DNA of 42,259 nucleotides, taken from an uncultured Bacteroidaceae bacterium (GTDB lineage Bacteria; Bacteroidota; Bacteroidia; Bacteroidales; Bacteroidaceae). The DNA lies in NCBI GenBank assembly GCA_944320785.1, contig CALUIR010000025.1, forward strand, positions 1-42,259, in the 5' to 3' direction. Positions 25,387 through 32,240 of this stretch are shown here, one piece after another. A model generated the notes under the pieces. It saw only the letters and a list, made by a program, of their open reading frames with translations, made no database searches and was not told the origin of the DNA. Numbering within the stretch: position 1 is the stretch's first letter; the number at the start of each line of letters is the position of its first letter. The translations under genes and the position numbers were made by a program.

Positions 25387-26079
25387 TCATCCCTTCCTTT
25401 CCATCTGCTCCACCAGCGGGACCAGCACTTTGTCCTCCATCAGCGTATGCTTGCGGAAATCATCTTCCAGTTCAAACAAGTCGAACAGAAGTTCCCGGAG
25501 CATGTCCTGCTCCTCCGTATCCGGCAGGTATTTTATCAGGATGCTCTTCATGTCGTTCAGCTTTTCTTCTATGTTGCTGTGGTTTTTCTCAAACTGGCCG
25601 ATGCTGTAAGCTTCCGTGACGGCACGGCCCTCCATCAAACCCATGACATAAGGGAACGCCGTGAACTCCTCATAATCGAAATGGTTCATCACCTCTGCCT
25701 GGTAATCCGAATAAAACCGCTGCAAGATTTGCGAAGAACGGTTGCGCGTGCGTTCCTCCAATGCATCCAATTTGTGGCGGATGCCCGGAAGGCACTTCTC
25801 CTTGTAATAATGATGGGAACTTTGCAGGTAACCCAACAGGCTGCGCACGTCAATGGCCTTCAAGTCCCCCTCTCCCGGCAGATAATCCCCAAAGGTATAT
25901 ACGTTGCACACCATCAAGAACAACGGTGCAGGAATGCCGTGCGCCATGCACACCTCTTCCACACTCTTTTCGCCGAAGCCCAAGTGAAGGCGGAAACGGT
26001 CCAGCACCAGCAACAACCGGTAATTGCCCATCAGCACGTCGGCCAGTTTCATTTTCCCTGTGAAAAGCAAATGGTTCAT
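25387..26079 (-). CDS. hemerythrin-domain di-iron protein, RIC/YtfE/ScdA-like
   Basis: A 230-residue protein of the iron-sulfur repair (RIC) type, which protects or repairs Fe-S clusters under nitric oxide and oxidative stress. The N-terminal region KSVEEVCMAHGIP (38-50) resembles the ScdA_N/DUF542 domain but lacks the usual double Cys there. The hemerythrin bundle shows the di-iron ligand set: His89/His90 (SSHHYY), His133 and Glu137/Glu138 (NHFDYEEF), His167 (EKNHSNIEE) and His211/Glu215 (RKHTLMEDKVLVP). It is first in a two-gene unit with the LuxR regulator. A -7-like TATCTTTA lies at 26111-26118 on the minus strand, overlapping the divergent promoter of the HAD gene. Confidence 0.88.
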   Translation of the reverse strand: MNHLLFTGKMKLADVLMGNYRLLLVLDRFRLHLGFGEKSVEEVCMAHGIPAPLFLMVCNVYTFGDYLPGEGDLKAIDVRSLLGYLQSSHHYYKEKCLPGIRHKLDALEERTRNRSSQILQRFYSDYQAEVMNHFDYEEFTAFPYVMGLMEGRAVTEAYSIGQFEKNHSNIEEKLNDMKSILIKYLPDTEEQDMLRELLFDLFELEDDFRKHTLMEDKVLVPLVEQMERKG

Positions 26080-26119
26080 TTTTTATCCTTCCGATTCCTG
26101 TTTTACGGGGTAAAGATAA

Positions 26120-26128
26120 TACCTTTGC
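26120..26128 (+). promoter_or_regulatory. -7 box for the HAD phosphatase gene
   Basis: TACCTTTGC on the plus strand, 20 nt before the ATG at 26149. It adjoins the opposite-strand -7-like box of the hemerythrin gene, so the two promoters may compete. Confidence 0.55.
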
Positions 26129-26148
26129 GCCAAAAACAACCCGCTTCC

Positions 26149-26826
26149 ATGCAAAATACCTACAAATACCTGCTATTTGACCTTGACGGGACACTGACCG
26201 ACCCTGCGGAAGGCATCACACGGGCCGTGCAACACGCTTTAAAGAAACAAGGCATCCACGTGGCCGACAGAAAGACACTCCTGCCCTTCATCGGCCCGCC
26301 CCTGCAACAGTCTTTCCAAGATTTCTACGGCTTCACGCCCCAGCAAGCCGATGAAGCCTGCGAGGCATACAACGAATATTTCCTGCCTAAAGGCATCTTC
26401 GAGAACCGGCCTTACAAAGGCATACACGCCTTCCTGCGCCAGTTGCGAAACGAAAGGCGCACCTTGCTGGTGGCCACCTCAAAACCAGAAATACTCGCCA
26501 AAAGGATATTGGAACATTTCGGCTTGCTGCCCTATTTTGATTTCGTGGGCGGCGACACCATGGAGCGAACCCGCTCGGACAAGGCGGAAGTCATCCGCTA
26601 CGTGCTGCAGGCAGCCGGCATCACGACAAAGGAAAAGCACGCTGCTGTCATGATTGGCGACCGCAAGCACGACATCATCGGCGCCCGAAGCAACGGCATC
26701 GACTCCATCGGGGTGCTTTACGGATACGGCAACAAGGAAGAACTCACGCAGGCCGGCGCCACTTTCATCGCCCCCAGCCTAAGCAGCGTGGGGCAGTTCA
26801 TAAAGGGCAAGGCCGGCATCCCATGA
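26149..26826 (+). CDS. HAD-family hydrolase, phosphoglycolate phosphatase-like
   Basis: A 225-residue haloacid dehalogenase-type phosphatase. Motif I is FDLDGTLTD with nucleophile Asp11 and acid/base Asp13; motif II is VATSKP; the motif III lysine lies in SDKAEVI; motif IV is MIGDRKHDIIGA. The cap between motifs I and II is the helical type of the Gph/PGMB subfamily (IA). Proteins of this pattern remove 2-phosphoglycolate or related sugar phosphates; the exact substrate is unknown. The start chosen has a -7 box 20 nt upstream; the open frame extends further upstream but only as a shadow of the hemerythrin gene. It converges on the thioesterase gene with 13 bp between. Confidence 0.9.
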   Translation: MQNTYKYLLFDLDGTLTDPAEGITRAVQHALKKQGIHVADRKTLLPFIGPPLQQSFQDFYGFTPQQADEACEAYNEYFLPKGIFENRPYKGIHAFLRQLRNERRTLLVATSKPEILAKRILEHFGLLPYFDFVGGDTMERTRSDKAEVIRYVLQAAGITTKEKHAAVMIGDRKHDIIGARSNGIDSIGVLYGYGNKEELTQAGATFIAPSLSSVGQFIKGKAGIP

Positions 26827-26839
26827 ATGCCGCGCCGTG

Positions 26840-27214
26840 TCAAACGTCCAGTTTGGAAAGGAACTTCTCCCGGTCCACGATATACCTGACATGCGTCCCC
26901 TCGCCAATGACACCCGATGCGTCAAACGCCTTTACGGCAAACACCAGCTTGCGGCGGTCTATCTCCATCAAAGTGGCTGTTGCGGAAACCTCTGCTCCTA
27001 CGGGAGAAGGCTTCACATGCGTGGTTTCCATCAAAGCACCGACCGTCGTCGAACCTTCCGGAAGCCCGCTTTCCACAGCCCGCATTGCCGCATTCTCCAT
27101 CAATGCCACCATGGCCGGAGTGGCCAGCACCTCCATGTCGCCAGATCCCATGGCCAATGCCGTATGAGCAGCATCCACTGTCATCATGCTTGTAAAAGTC
27201 AATCCTGTTTCCAT
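26840..27214 (-). CDS. hot-dog fold thioesterase, fluoroacetyl-CoA thioesterase (FlK)-like
   Basis: A 124-residue protein from METGLTFTSMMTVDAAHTAL; the ATG at 27214 is preferred over one 33 nt upstream because it follows GAAGAAA and a -7 box 19 nt away. It shows the FlK-like pattern ATPAMVALMENAAMRAV, where the Glu is catalytic in that family, and TTHVKPSPVGAEVSATATLM, where the His is. Such enzymes cleave acyl-CoA thioesters; in most bacteria the physiological substrate is unknown and fluoroacetyl-CoA is unlikely here. It stands alone between the HAD gene (convergent) and the uronate block. Confidence 0.85.
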   Translation of the reverse strand: METGLTFTSMMTVDAAHTALAMGSGDMEVLATPAMVALMENAAMRAVESGLPEGSTTVGALMETTHVKPSPVGAEVSATATLMEIDRRKLVFAVKAFDASGVIGEGTHVRYIVDREKFLSKLDV

Positions 27215-27232
27215 TTTCTTCAGTTCTCCATT

Positions 27233-27240
27233 CAAACATA
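27233..27240 (-). promoter_or_regulatory. -7 box for the thioesterase gene
   Basis: TATGTTTG on the minus strand, 18 nt upstream of the ATG at 27214, close to the consensus TAnnTTTG. Confidence 0.4.
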
Positions 27241-27326
27241 AAAACAAACCACCGGGAACGTCCTTTCTTGCAATGGCCGCCCCCGATGGTTCATCACCTT
27301 TAAAACACCTTTAAACAAAATGATAA

Positions 27327-27357
27327 GCTTTCATAAAACTAACCCATAAATGAAAGC
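27327..27357 (-). terminator. probable terminator after eda
   Basis: Arms GCTTTCAT (27327-27334) and ATGAAAGC (27350-27357) with AT extensions, 31 nt after the eda stop. The minus strand continues TTATCATTTTG, a weak T-tract. Confidence 0.45.
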
Positions 27358-27388
27358 ATTATAACACCCATCAACGGGCTTCCTATCT

Positions 27389-28057
27389 CTATTTCCGGGC
27401 TTCAGCAATGTAACCCAAAGCTTCCTTGCACTTGTTGGTGACATAAGCCCAGTCTTCGGCTGCCACCTTGTCTTTCGGGAAAAGCTTGGAACCCATGCCC
27501 ACGCAGAACACACCGGCCTTGATCCATGAAGACAGGTTCTCCTGCGTAGGCTCTACGCCGCCGGTCACCATCAGTTTCGACCACGGCATCGGCGCCAACA
27601 TGCCTTTCACCAATTTCGGGCCTAACACATCACCAGGGAATATCTTGCAAAGGTCGCATCCTACTTCTTGCGCAAAACCAACTTCTGAAACGCTTCCGCA
27701 TCCCGGCGTGTAAGCCACCAAACGGCGGTTGCAAACCTTTGCAACTTCCGGGTTAAACAAAGGGCCTACCACGAAATTGGCACCCAATTGAATGTACAAT
27801 GCAGCCGTGGCAGGGTCAACAACCGAACCTACGCCCATTGCCATCTCAGGGCATTCCTTGGCCGCGAACTTCACGACTTCAGCAAACACTTCGTGGGCAA
27901 AATCGCCACGGTTTGTAAACTCGAAAGCACGAACGCCGCCATCATAGCAAGCTTTCACCACTTTCTTTGCAATTTCTGCGTCTTTATGGTAGAACACAGG
28001 CACCATGCCGGTTGAACCGATCTTGTCCAACACGGCTATTTTATCAAACTTAGCCAT
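27389..28057 (-). CDS. eda: 2-keto-3-deoxy-6-phosphogluconate (KDPG) aldolase
   Basis: A 222-residue class I aldolase that splits KDPG into pyruvate and glyceraldehyde 3-phosphate, the last step of uronate breakdown. The Schiff-base lysine is Lys138 in [14 protein letters not shown]; Glu46 in RAFEFTNRG is the catalytic acid/base; MVTGGVEPT is the phosphate-binding region. It lies 157 bp downstream of kdgK on the same strand and is probably co-transcribed, although the gap leaves room for another promoter. The protein is close to the usual 205-225 residues. Only the assignment of KDPG against the related KHG substrate is open. Confidence 0.95.
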   Translation of the reverse strand: MAKFDKIAVLDKIGSTGMVPVFYHKDAEIAKKVVKACYDGGVRAFEFTNRGDFAHEVFAEVVKFAAKECPEMAMGVGSVVDPATAALYIQLGANFVVGPLFNPEVAKVCNRRLVAYTPGCGSVSEVGFAQEVGCDLCKIFPGDVLGPKLVKGMLAPMPWSKLMVTGGVEPTQENLSSWIKAGVFCVGMGSKLFPKDKVAAEDWAYVTNKCKEALGYIAEARK

Positions 28058-28214
28058 TTTATTCTTTCACTTTTTTAAATATCAGGTAAAAGCCCAAGCA
28101 ATAAGAGCAAACCAGCTCCCACCCTTCATTTCCTAATTCATTGAAAACTTTTTCTTCGTCCTTGAAAAAACAAGAAACCATCTTATATTCAAAACGATCC
28201 ATGCGCCGATTGGA

Positions 28215-29240
28215 TTATCGTTGCACACGCCCGCTGGCATCGCCGCCTGCCAAAGCTTCCACTTCAGCAGCAGAAACCAAATTGAAATCCCCATTGATGG
28301 TATGCTTCAATGCAGAAGCAGCCACGGCAAATTCCAAAGCCTCGCCTTGGTTGGGCTTCGTCAGCAAACCATGGATAATGCCGCCTGAGAAAGAGTCCCC
28401 ACCGCCAACACGGTCGATAATCGGATTGATGTCATAACGCTTTGATTCATAAAATTCTTCACCGTTATAAATCATGGCTTTCCATCCGTTGTGAGTAGCA
28501 GAGAATGATTCGCGCAAAGTAGAAATGACATATTTGAACCCGAATTCTTTGGCCATAGCCTTGAAGATGCCCTTGTAGCCTTCGGCATCCGTCTTTCCGC
28601 CTTCCACGTCAGCATCCGGCTTGAAGCCCAAGCACAATTCAGCGTCTTCCTCATTGCCGATGCAAACATCCACATACTTCATCAAAGGCTTCATGATGGA
28701 TTGCGCTTTTTCCTTCGTCCAAAGTTTCTTGCGGAAATTCAAATCCACAGAAACCGTTACGCCATGACGTTTTGCCGCCTCACAAGCCAACTTGGTCAAT
28801 TCAGCAGCCTTGTCCGAAATGGCAGGCGTGATGCCCGACCAATGGAACCAGTCAGCACCTTCCATGATGGCATCAAAATCAAAATCCGAAGGATCGGCCT
28901 CTGCAATGGCTGAATGCGCACGGTCGTAAATCACTTTGCTCGGACGCATGGAAGCACCGGTCTCCAAATAATATATGCCAACCCTGTCACCGCCACGGGC
29001 AATATAATCCGTCTTCACGCCGTAACGCCTCAAAGCATTCACAGCCGACTGTCCGATTTCATGTTTAGGGAGCTTCGTTACGAAATATGCATCATGTCCA
29101 TAGTTGGCGCAGCTTACAGCGACATTTGCCTCTCCTCCCCCATACACAACATCAAAAGAGTCTGATTGAACAAAACGAGTATTGCCAGGCGTGGACAACC
29201 TCAACATGATTTCTCCTAATGTAACAACTTTCTTTCCCAT
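28215..29240 (-). CDS. kdgK: 2-keto-3-deoxygluconate kinase (PfkB family)
   Basis: A 341-residue sugar kinase starting MGKKVVTLGEIMLRLSTPGN; an ATG 42 nt upstream adds an unlikely N-terminal stretch. PfkB signatures are present: the early GGGEANVAVSCANYG (substrate/Gly-Gly motif) and the C-terminal DRVGGGDSFSGGIIHGLL with the catalytic Asp in GGDSF. The second Gly in GGGDSF stands where most family members have Ala (GAGD). It phosphorylates 2-keto-3-deoxygluconate made from uronates to KDPG, which the neighbouring eda product cleaves. It is transcribed divergently from the LacI-type regulator, from a symmetric shared promoter region. Confidence 0.9.
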   Translation of the reverse strand: MGKKVVTLGEIMLRLSTPGNTRFVQSDSFDVVYGGGEANVAVSCANYGHDAYFVTKLPKHEIGQSAVNALRRYGVKTDYIARGGDRVGIYYLETGASMRPSKVIYDRAHSAIAEADPSDFDFDAIMEGADWFHWSGITPAISDKAAELTKLACEAAKRHGVTVSVDLNFRKKLWTKEKAQSIMKPLMKYVDVCIGNEEDAELCLGFKPDADVEGGKTDAEGYKGIFKAMAKEFGFKYVISTLRESFSATHNGWKAMIYNGEEFYESKRYDINPIIDRVGGGDSFSGGIIHGLLTKPNQGEALEFAVAASALKHTINGDFNLVSAAEVEALAGGDASGRVQR

Positions 29241-29371
29241 AATTGTGCAATTTAATGAATAAGTTAAAATATTATATGACAATTCTATACAACAAGGAAT
29301 ACACCAAAAGTTGAGATAAAAGAAATACCGATTGTAGTATTAGATTTAAATAACAATTCCGTGTACGCGCA

Positions 29372-29417
29372 CAAAGATACTACTTTTTTCGTAATTACAA
29401 AAATTGTTATATCTTTG
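29372..29417. promoter_or_regulatory. symmetric divergent promoter with central palindrome (kdgK / lacI-type gene)
   Basis: A minus-strand -7 box (TATCTTTG, from CAAAGATA at 29372-29379) and a plus-strand -7 box TATCTTTG (29410-29417) lie at identical distance from a perfect palindrome GTAATTAC (29391-29398). Over the 46 bp about 18 of 23 positions are dyad-symmetric. The palindrome falls between the -7 boxes, where both -33 elements must be. A LacI-type dimer bound there would block both promoters at once. Leaders are about 125 nt to kdgK and about 52 nt to the regulator gene. Confidence 0.65.
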
Positions 29418-29475
29418 TGACGAAAAAATTTATTTGTCAATACACCAGCAAAGCAGATATAGCCAATCATACAAA

Positions 29476-30546
29476 ATGAACAAACTTCCCGACAGAATTC
29501 GGATCAAAGACATCGCACGGTTGGCAAAAGTATCGGTAGGAACGGTCGACCGCGTACTCCACGGACGCTCCGGCGTATCCGAAAACAGCCGCAAACGGGT
29601 GGAACACATACTGAAGCAATTGGATTACCAACCCAACATGTATGCAAGCGCCCTTGCTTCAAACAAAAAGTACCTGTTTGCCTGCCTTCTGCCGCAACAT
29701 CACGACGGAGAATACTGGACTGCGGTAGAGAAAGGCATCCATGCAGCTATCGCCACATATTCGGATTTCCACATCACGGTCAGCATCTCCTACTACGACC
29801 CTTACAATTACTCCTCTTTCTTGGAGACGGGTGAAAAAGCCTTGGAAGACATTCCCGACGGCATCATGTTCGCCCCCACGGCACCGCAATTCACAAAAAC
29901 ATTCACAGACCAATTGGACGAGCAAGCTATACCTTATATATATATAGATTCAAATATCAAGGAAATTCCCCCGCTGGCTTTCTTCGGGCAAAACTCACAA
30001 CAAAGCGGATACTTCGCCGCACGCATGCTGATGTTGATTGCCGGAAACAAAAAAGGAATCGCCATCTTCCGAAAAATAAAAGAAGGAACGGTAGGCTCCA
30101 ACCAACAGGAAAACCGCGAAATCGGGTTCAGGCAATACATGGCCGAACATCATCCCAACTGCCAAATACTGGACCTGGACTTACACGTCAAACGCCCGGA
30201 GGAAGACTGCACCATGCTGGAACATTTCTTCCGCGAACATCCGGAAGTGAACTGCGGCATCACGTTCAACTCAAAAGCCTATATCATAGGAGAATACCTG
30301 AAAGAACATCATATGGAGGATTTCGGACTGATAGGCTATGACCTGCTGGAACGGAACATACAAAGCCTGAAAGACGGGTACATCACGTTCCTCATTGCAC
30401 AACAGCCCGAATTGCAGGGATACAACAGCATCAAGGCTTTTTGCGAACACCTCATCCTGAAGAAAAGCGTTGACCCTGTCAATTACATGCCCATCGACCT
30501 GATTACCAAAGAAACGGTGGATTATTACTTGAAATTCCAAAGATAA
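29476..30546 (+). CDS. LacI-family transcriptional regulator of uronate genes
   Basis: A 356-residue regulator starting MNKLPDRIRIKDIARLAKVS. The N-terminal LacI helix-turn-helix and hinge cover about 8-60 (RIKDIARLAKVSVGTVDRVL, then HGRSGVSENSRKRV). The remainder is a periplasmic-binding-protein-like ligand domain, with GYDLLERNIQSLKDG near the end as in sugar-responsive members. It heads an operon with uxaA (23 bp gap) and is divergent from kdgK. It probably represses both in the absence of a uronate or its intermediate; the inducer is unknown. The ATG at 29476 is chosen over upstream in-frame codons because the HTH begins directly after it and the -7 box lies 58 nt upstream. Confidence 0.9.
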   Translation: MNKLPDRIRIKDIARLAKVSVGTVDRVLHGRSGVSENSRKRVEHILKQLDYQPNMYASALASNKKYLFACLLPQHHDGEYWTAVEKGIHAAIATYSDFHITVSISYYDPYNYSSFLETGEKALEDIPDGIMFAPTAPQFTKTFTDQLDEQAIPYIYIDSNIKEIPPLAFFGQNSQQSGYFAARMLMLIAGNKKGIAIFRKIKEGTVGSNQQENREIGFRQYMAEHHPNCQILDLDLHVKRPEEDCTMLEHFFREHPEVNCGITFNSKAYIIGEYLKEHHMEDFGLIGYDLLERNIQSLKDGYITFLIAQQPELQGYNSIKAFCEHLILKKSVDPVNYMPIDLITKETVDYYLKFQR

Positions 30547-30569
30547 ACACTCATTCAATTATAATAATC

Positions 30570-32060
30570 ATGAAAACCAAGTACCTTAAAATCAACCCGG
30601 ACGACAACGTTGCTGTTGCCATATCTGACTTGAAAGCCGGTGAAGAAATCACAGTAGCCAACCAGACCATCCGATTGGCAGAAGACGTGCCTGCAGGACA
30701 CAAAGTGGCACTGAAAGACTTCGCGGAAGGCGAAAACGTCATCAAATACGGCTACCCCATCGGCCATACGCGCAAAGCATTGGGGAAAGGATGCTGGATT
30801 AATGAAAAAAACATCCAGACCAATCTGGCCGGATTGCTGGAATACACGTACAACCCTGTCAACGTGTCTTTGGACATCCCGAAAAAAGACCTCACGTTCA
30901 AAGGATACCGCCGCAAAAACGGCGACGTGGGCATACGCAACGAAATATGGATTGTGCCTACTGTGGGATGCGTCAATGGCATTGCCAACCAATTGGCTGA
31001 GAAACTTCGTGAAGAAACAGGCGGAAAAGGCGTGGATGCCATTGTGCCCTTCCCCCACAACTATGGTTGTTCACAGTTGGGAGATGACCATGAGAACACA
31101 AAAAAAATCCTCCGCGACATGGTGTTGCACCCCAATGCCGGAGCCGTGTTAGTAGTGGGATTAGGGTGCGAAAACAACCAACCCGATGTATTCAAGGAAT
31201 TCCTGGGAGATTATGATCACGACAGGATTGCATTCATGGTCACCCAAAAAGTACATGACGAGATAGAGGAAGGCATGAAGCTGCTCCGCGGCCTTTACGA
31301 AAAGGCGAGCCAAGACACCCGCACGGACATCCCTCTTTCCGAACTGCGAGTAGGCCTGAAATGCGGAGGCTCCGACGGGTTCTCAGGCATCACGGCCAAC
31401 CCGTTGCTCGGCATGTTCTCTGATTTCCTGATTGCGCAAGGAGGAACGTCCGTATTGACGGAAGTGCCGGAGATGTTCGGCGCAGAGACCATCCTGATGA
31501 ATCGTTGCCGTACAAAGGAACTGTTTGAAGAAACCGTAAAGCTCATCAACGATTTCAAAGAATACTTCCTTTCACACGGAGAGCCGGTGGGCGAAAACCC
31601 ATCGCCGGGAAACAAGGCCGGAGGCATCTCCACATTGGAAGACAAAGCCCTCGGCTGCACGCAAAAATGCGGAAAGAGTTACGTGGAAGGCGTAATGCCA
31701 TACGGCGAACGGCTGAAAGTGAAAGGGCTCAACCTGCTCTCAGCACCGGGAAATGACTTGGTGGCCTCCACTGCATTAGCTTCCTGCGGATGCCACATGG
31801 TGTTGTTCACCACCGGGCGCGGAACGCCGTTCGGCACTTATGTCCCCACCATGAAAATCTCAACCAACTCCAAACTGGCCGAAAACAAGCCCACTTGGAT
31901 TGATTTCAACGCCGGTGTCATCGTGGAAGATGAACCGATGCAAAAGACGCTTGAACGCTTCATCGACTACGTTGTCCGTGTAGCAAGCGGCGAGTTGGTC
32001 AACAACGAAAAGAAGGGCTACCGCGAAATAGCCATCTTCAAAAACGGTGTTACACTGTAA
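30570..32060 (+). CDS. uxaA: altronate dehydratase
   Basis: A 496-residue enzyme that dehydrates D-altronate to 2-keto-3-deoxygluconate, the substrate of KdgK encoded next door. The small N-terminal SAF-type domain (1-95, with VAVAISDLKAGEEITVANQT) is joined to the large catalytic domain (about 105-496), the single-chain UxaA layout. Conserved features include the FPHNYGCSQLGDD loop, VVGLGCENNQPD, LKCGGSDGFSGITANPLLG and LALGC-like DKALGCTQKCGKS; the cysteines probably bind the metal. It follows the LacI-type gene by 23 bp and ends at a strong terminator. The earlier steps (uronate isomerase, tagaturonate reductase) are not in this window. Confidence 0.95.
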   Translation: MKTKYLKINPDDNVAVAISDLKAGEEITVANQTIRLAEDVPAGHKVALKDFAEGENVIKYGYPIGHTRKALGKGCWINEKNIQTNLAGLLEYTYNPVNVSLDIPKKDLTFKGYRRKNGDVGIRNEIWIVPTVGCVNGIANQLAEKLREETGGKGVDAIVPFPHNYGCSQLGDDHENTKKILRDMVLHPNAGAVLVVGLGCENNQPDVFKEFLGDYDHDRIAFMVTQKVHDEIEEGMKLLRGLYEKASQDTRTDIPLSELRVGLKCGGSDGFSGITANPLLGMFSDFLIAQGGTSVLTEVPEMFGAETILMNRCRTKELFEETVKLINDFKEYFLSHGEPVGENPSPGNKAGGISTLEDKALGCTQKCGKSYVEGVMPYGERLKVKGLNLLSAPGNDLVASTALASCGCHMVLFTTGRGTPFGTYVPTMKISTNSKLAENKPTWIDFNAGVIVEDEPMQKTLERFIDYVVRVASGELVNNEKKGYREIAIFKNGVTL

Positions 32061-32089
32061 CCGCATTCCTTCCACACAAGAATTTCCCA

Positions 32090-32129
32090 AGAGAGGGCAT
32101 GGCCGTTGAACGGCATGCCCTCTCTTTTA
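32090..32129 (+). terminator. intrinsic terminator after uxaA
   Basis: AGAGAGGGCATG (32090-32101) pairs with CATGCCCTCTCT (32114-32125), with further pairing CCGTT/AACGG inside, then TTTTA. It lies 29 nt after the uxaA stop. Confidence 0.85.
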
Positions 32130-32211
32130 CACCCAAGCGGCAAGCCGGAAGAACTTTGCCACATGCATCGAAAAAAATCCGCATTTTCCTTTATCATTTG
32201 ACAAAATCGCT

Positions 32212-32220
32212 TAATTTTGC
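32212..32220 (+). promoter_or_regulatory. -7 box for the C10 protease gene
   Basis: TAATTTTGC, 20 nt upstream of the ATG at 32241. It has the TAnnTTTG form and directly follows the uxaA terminator. Confidence 0.55.
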
Positions 32221-32240
32221 AAAAAATGCAGTTCTGATAT

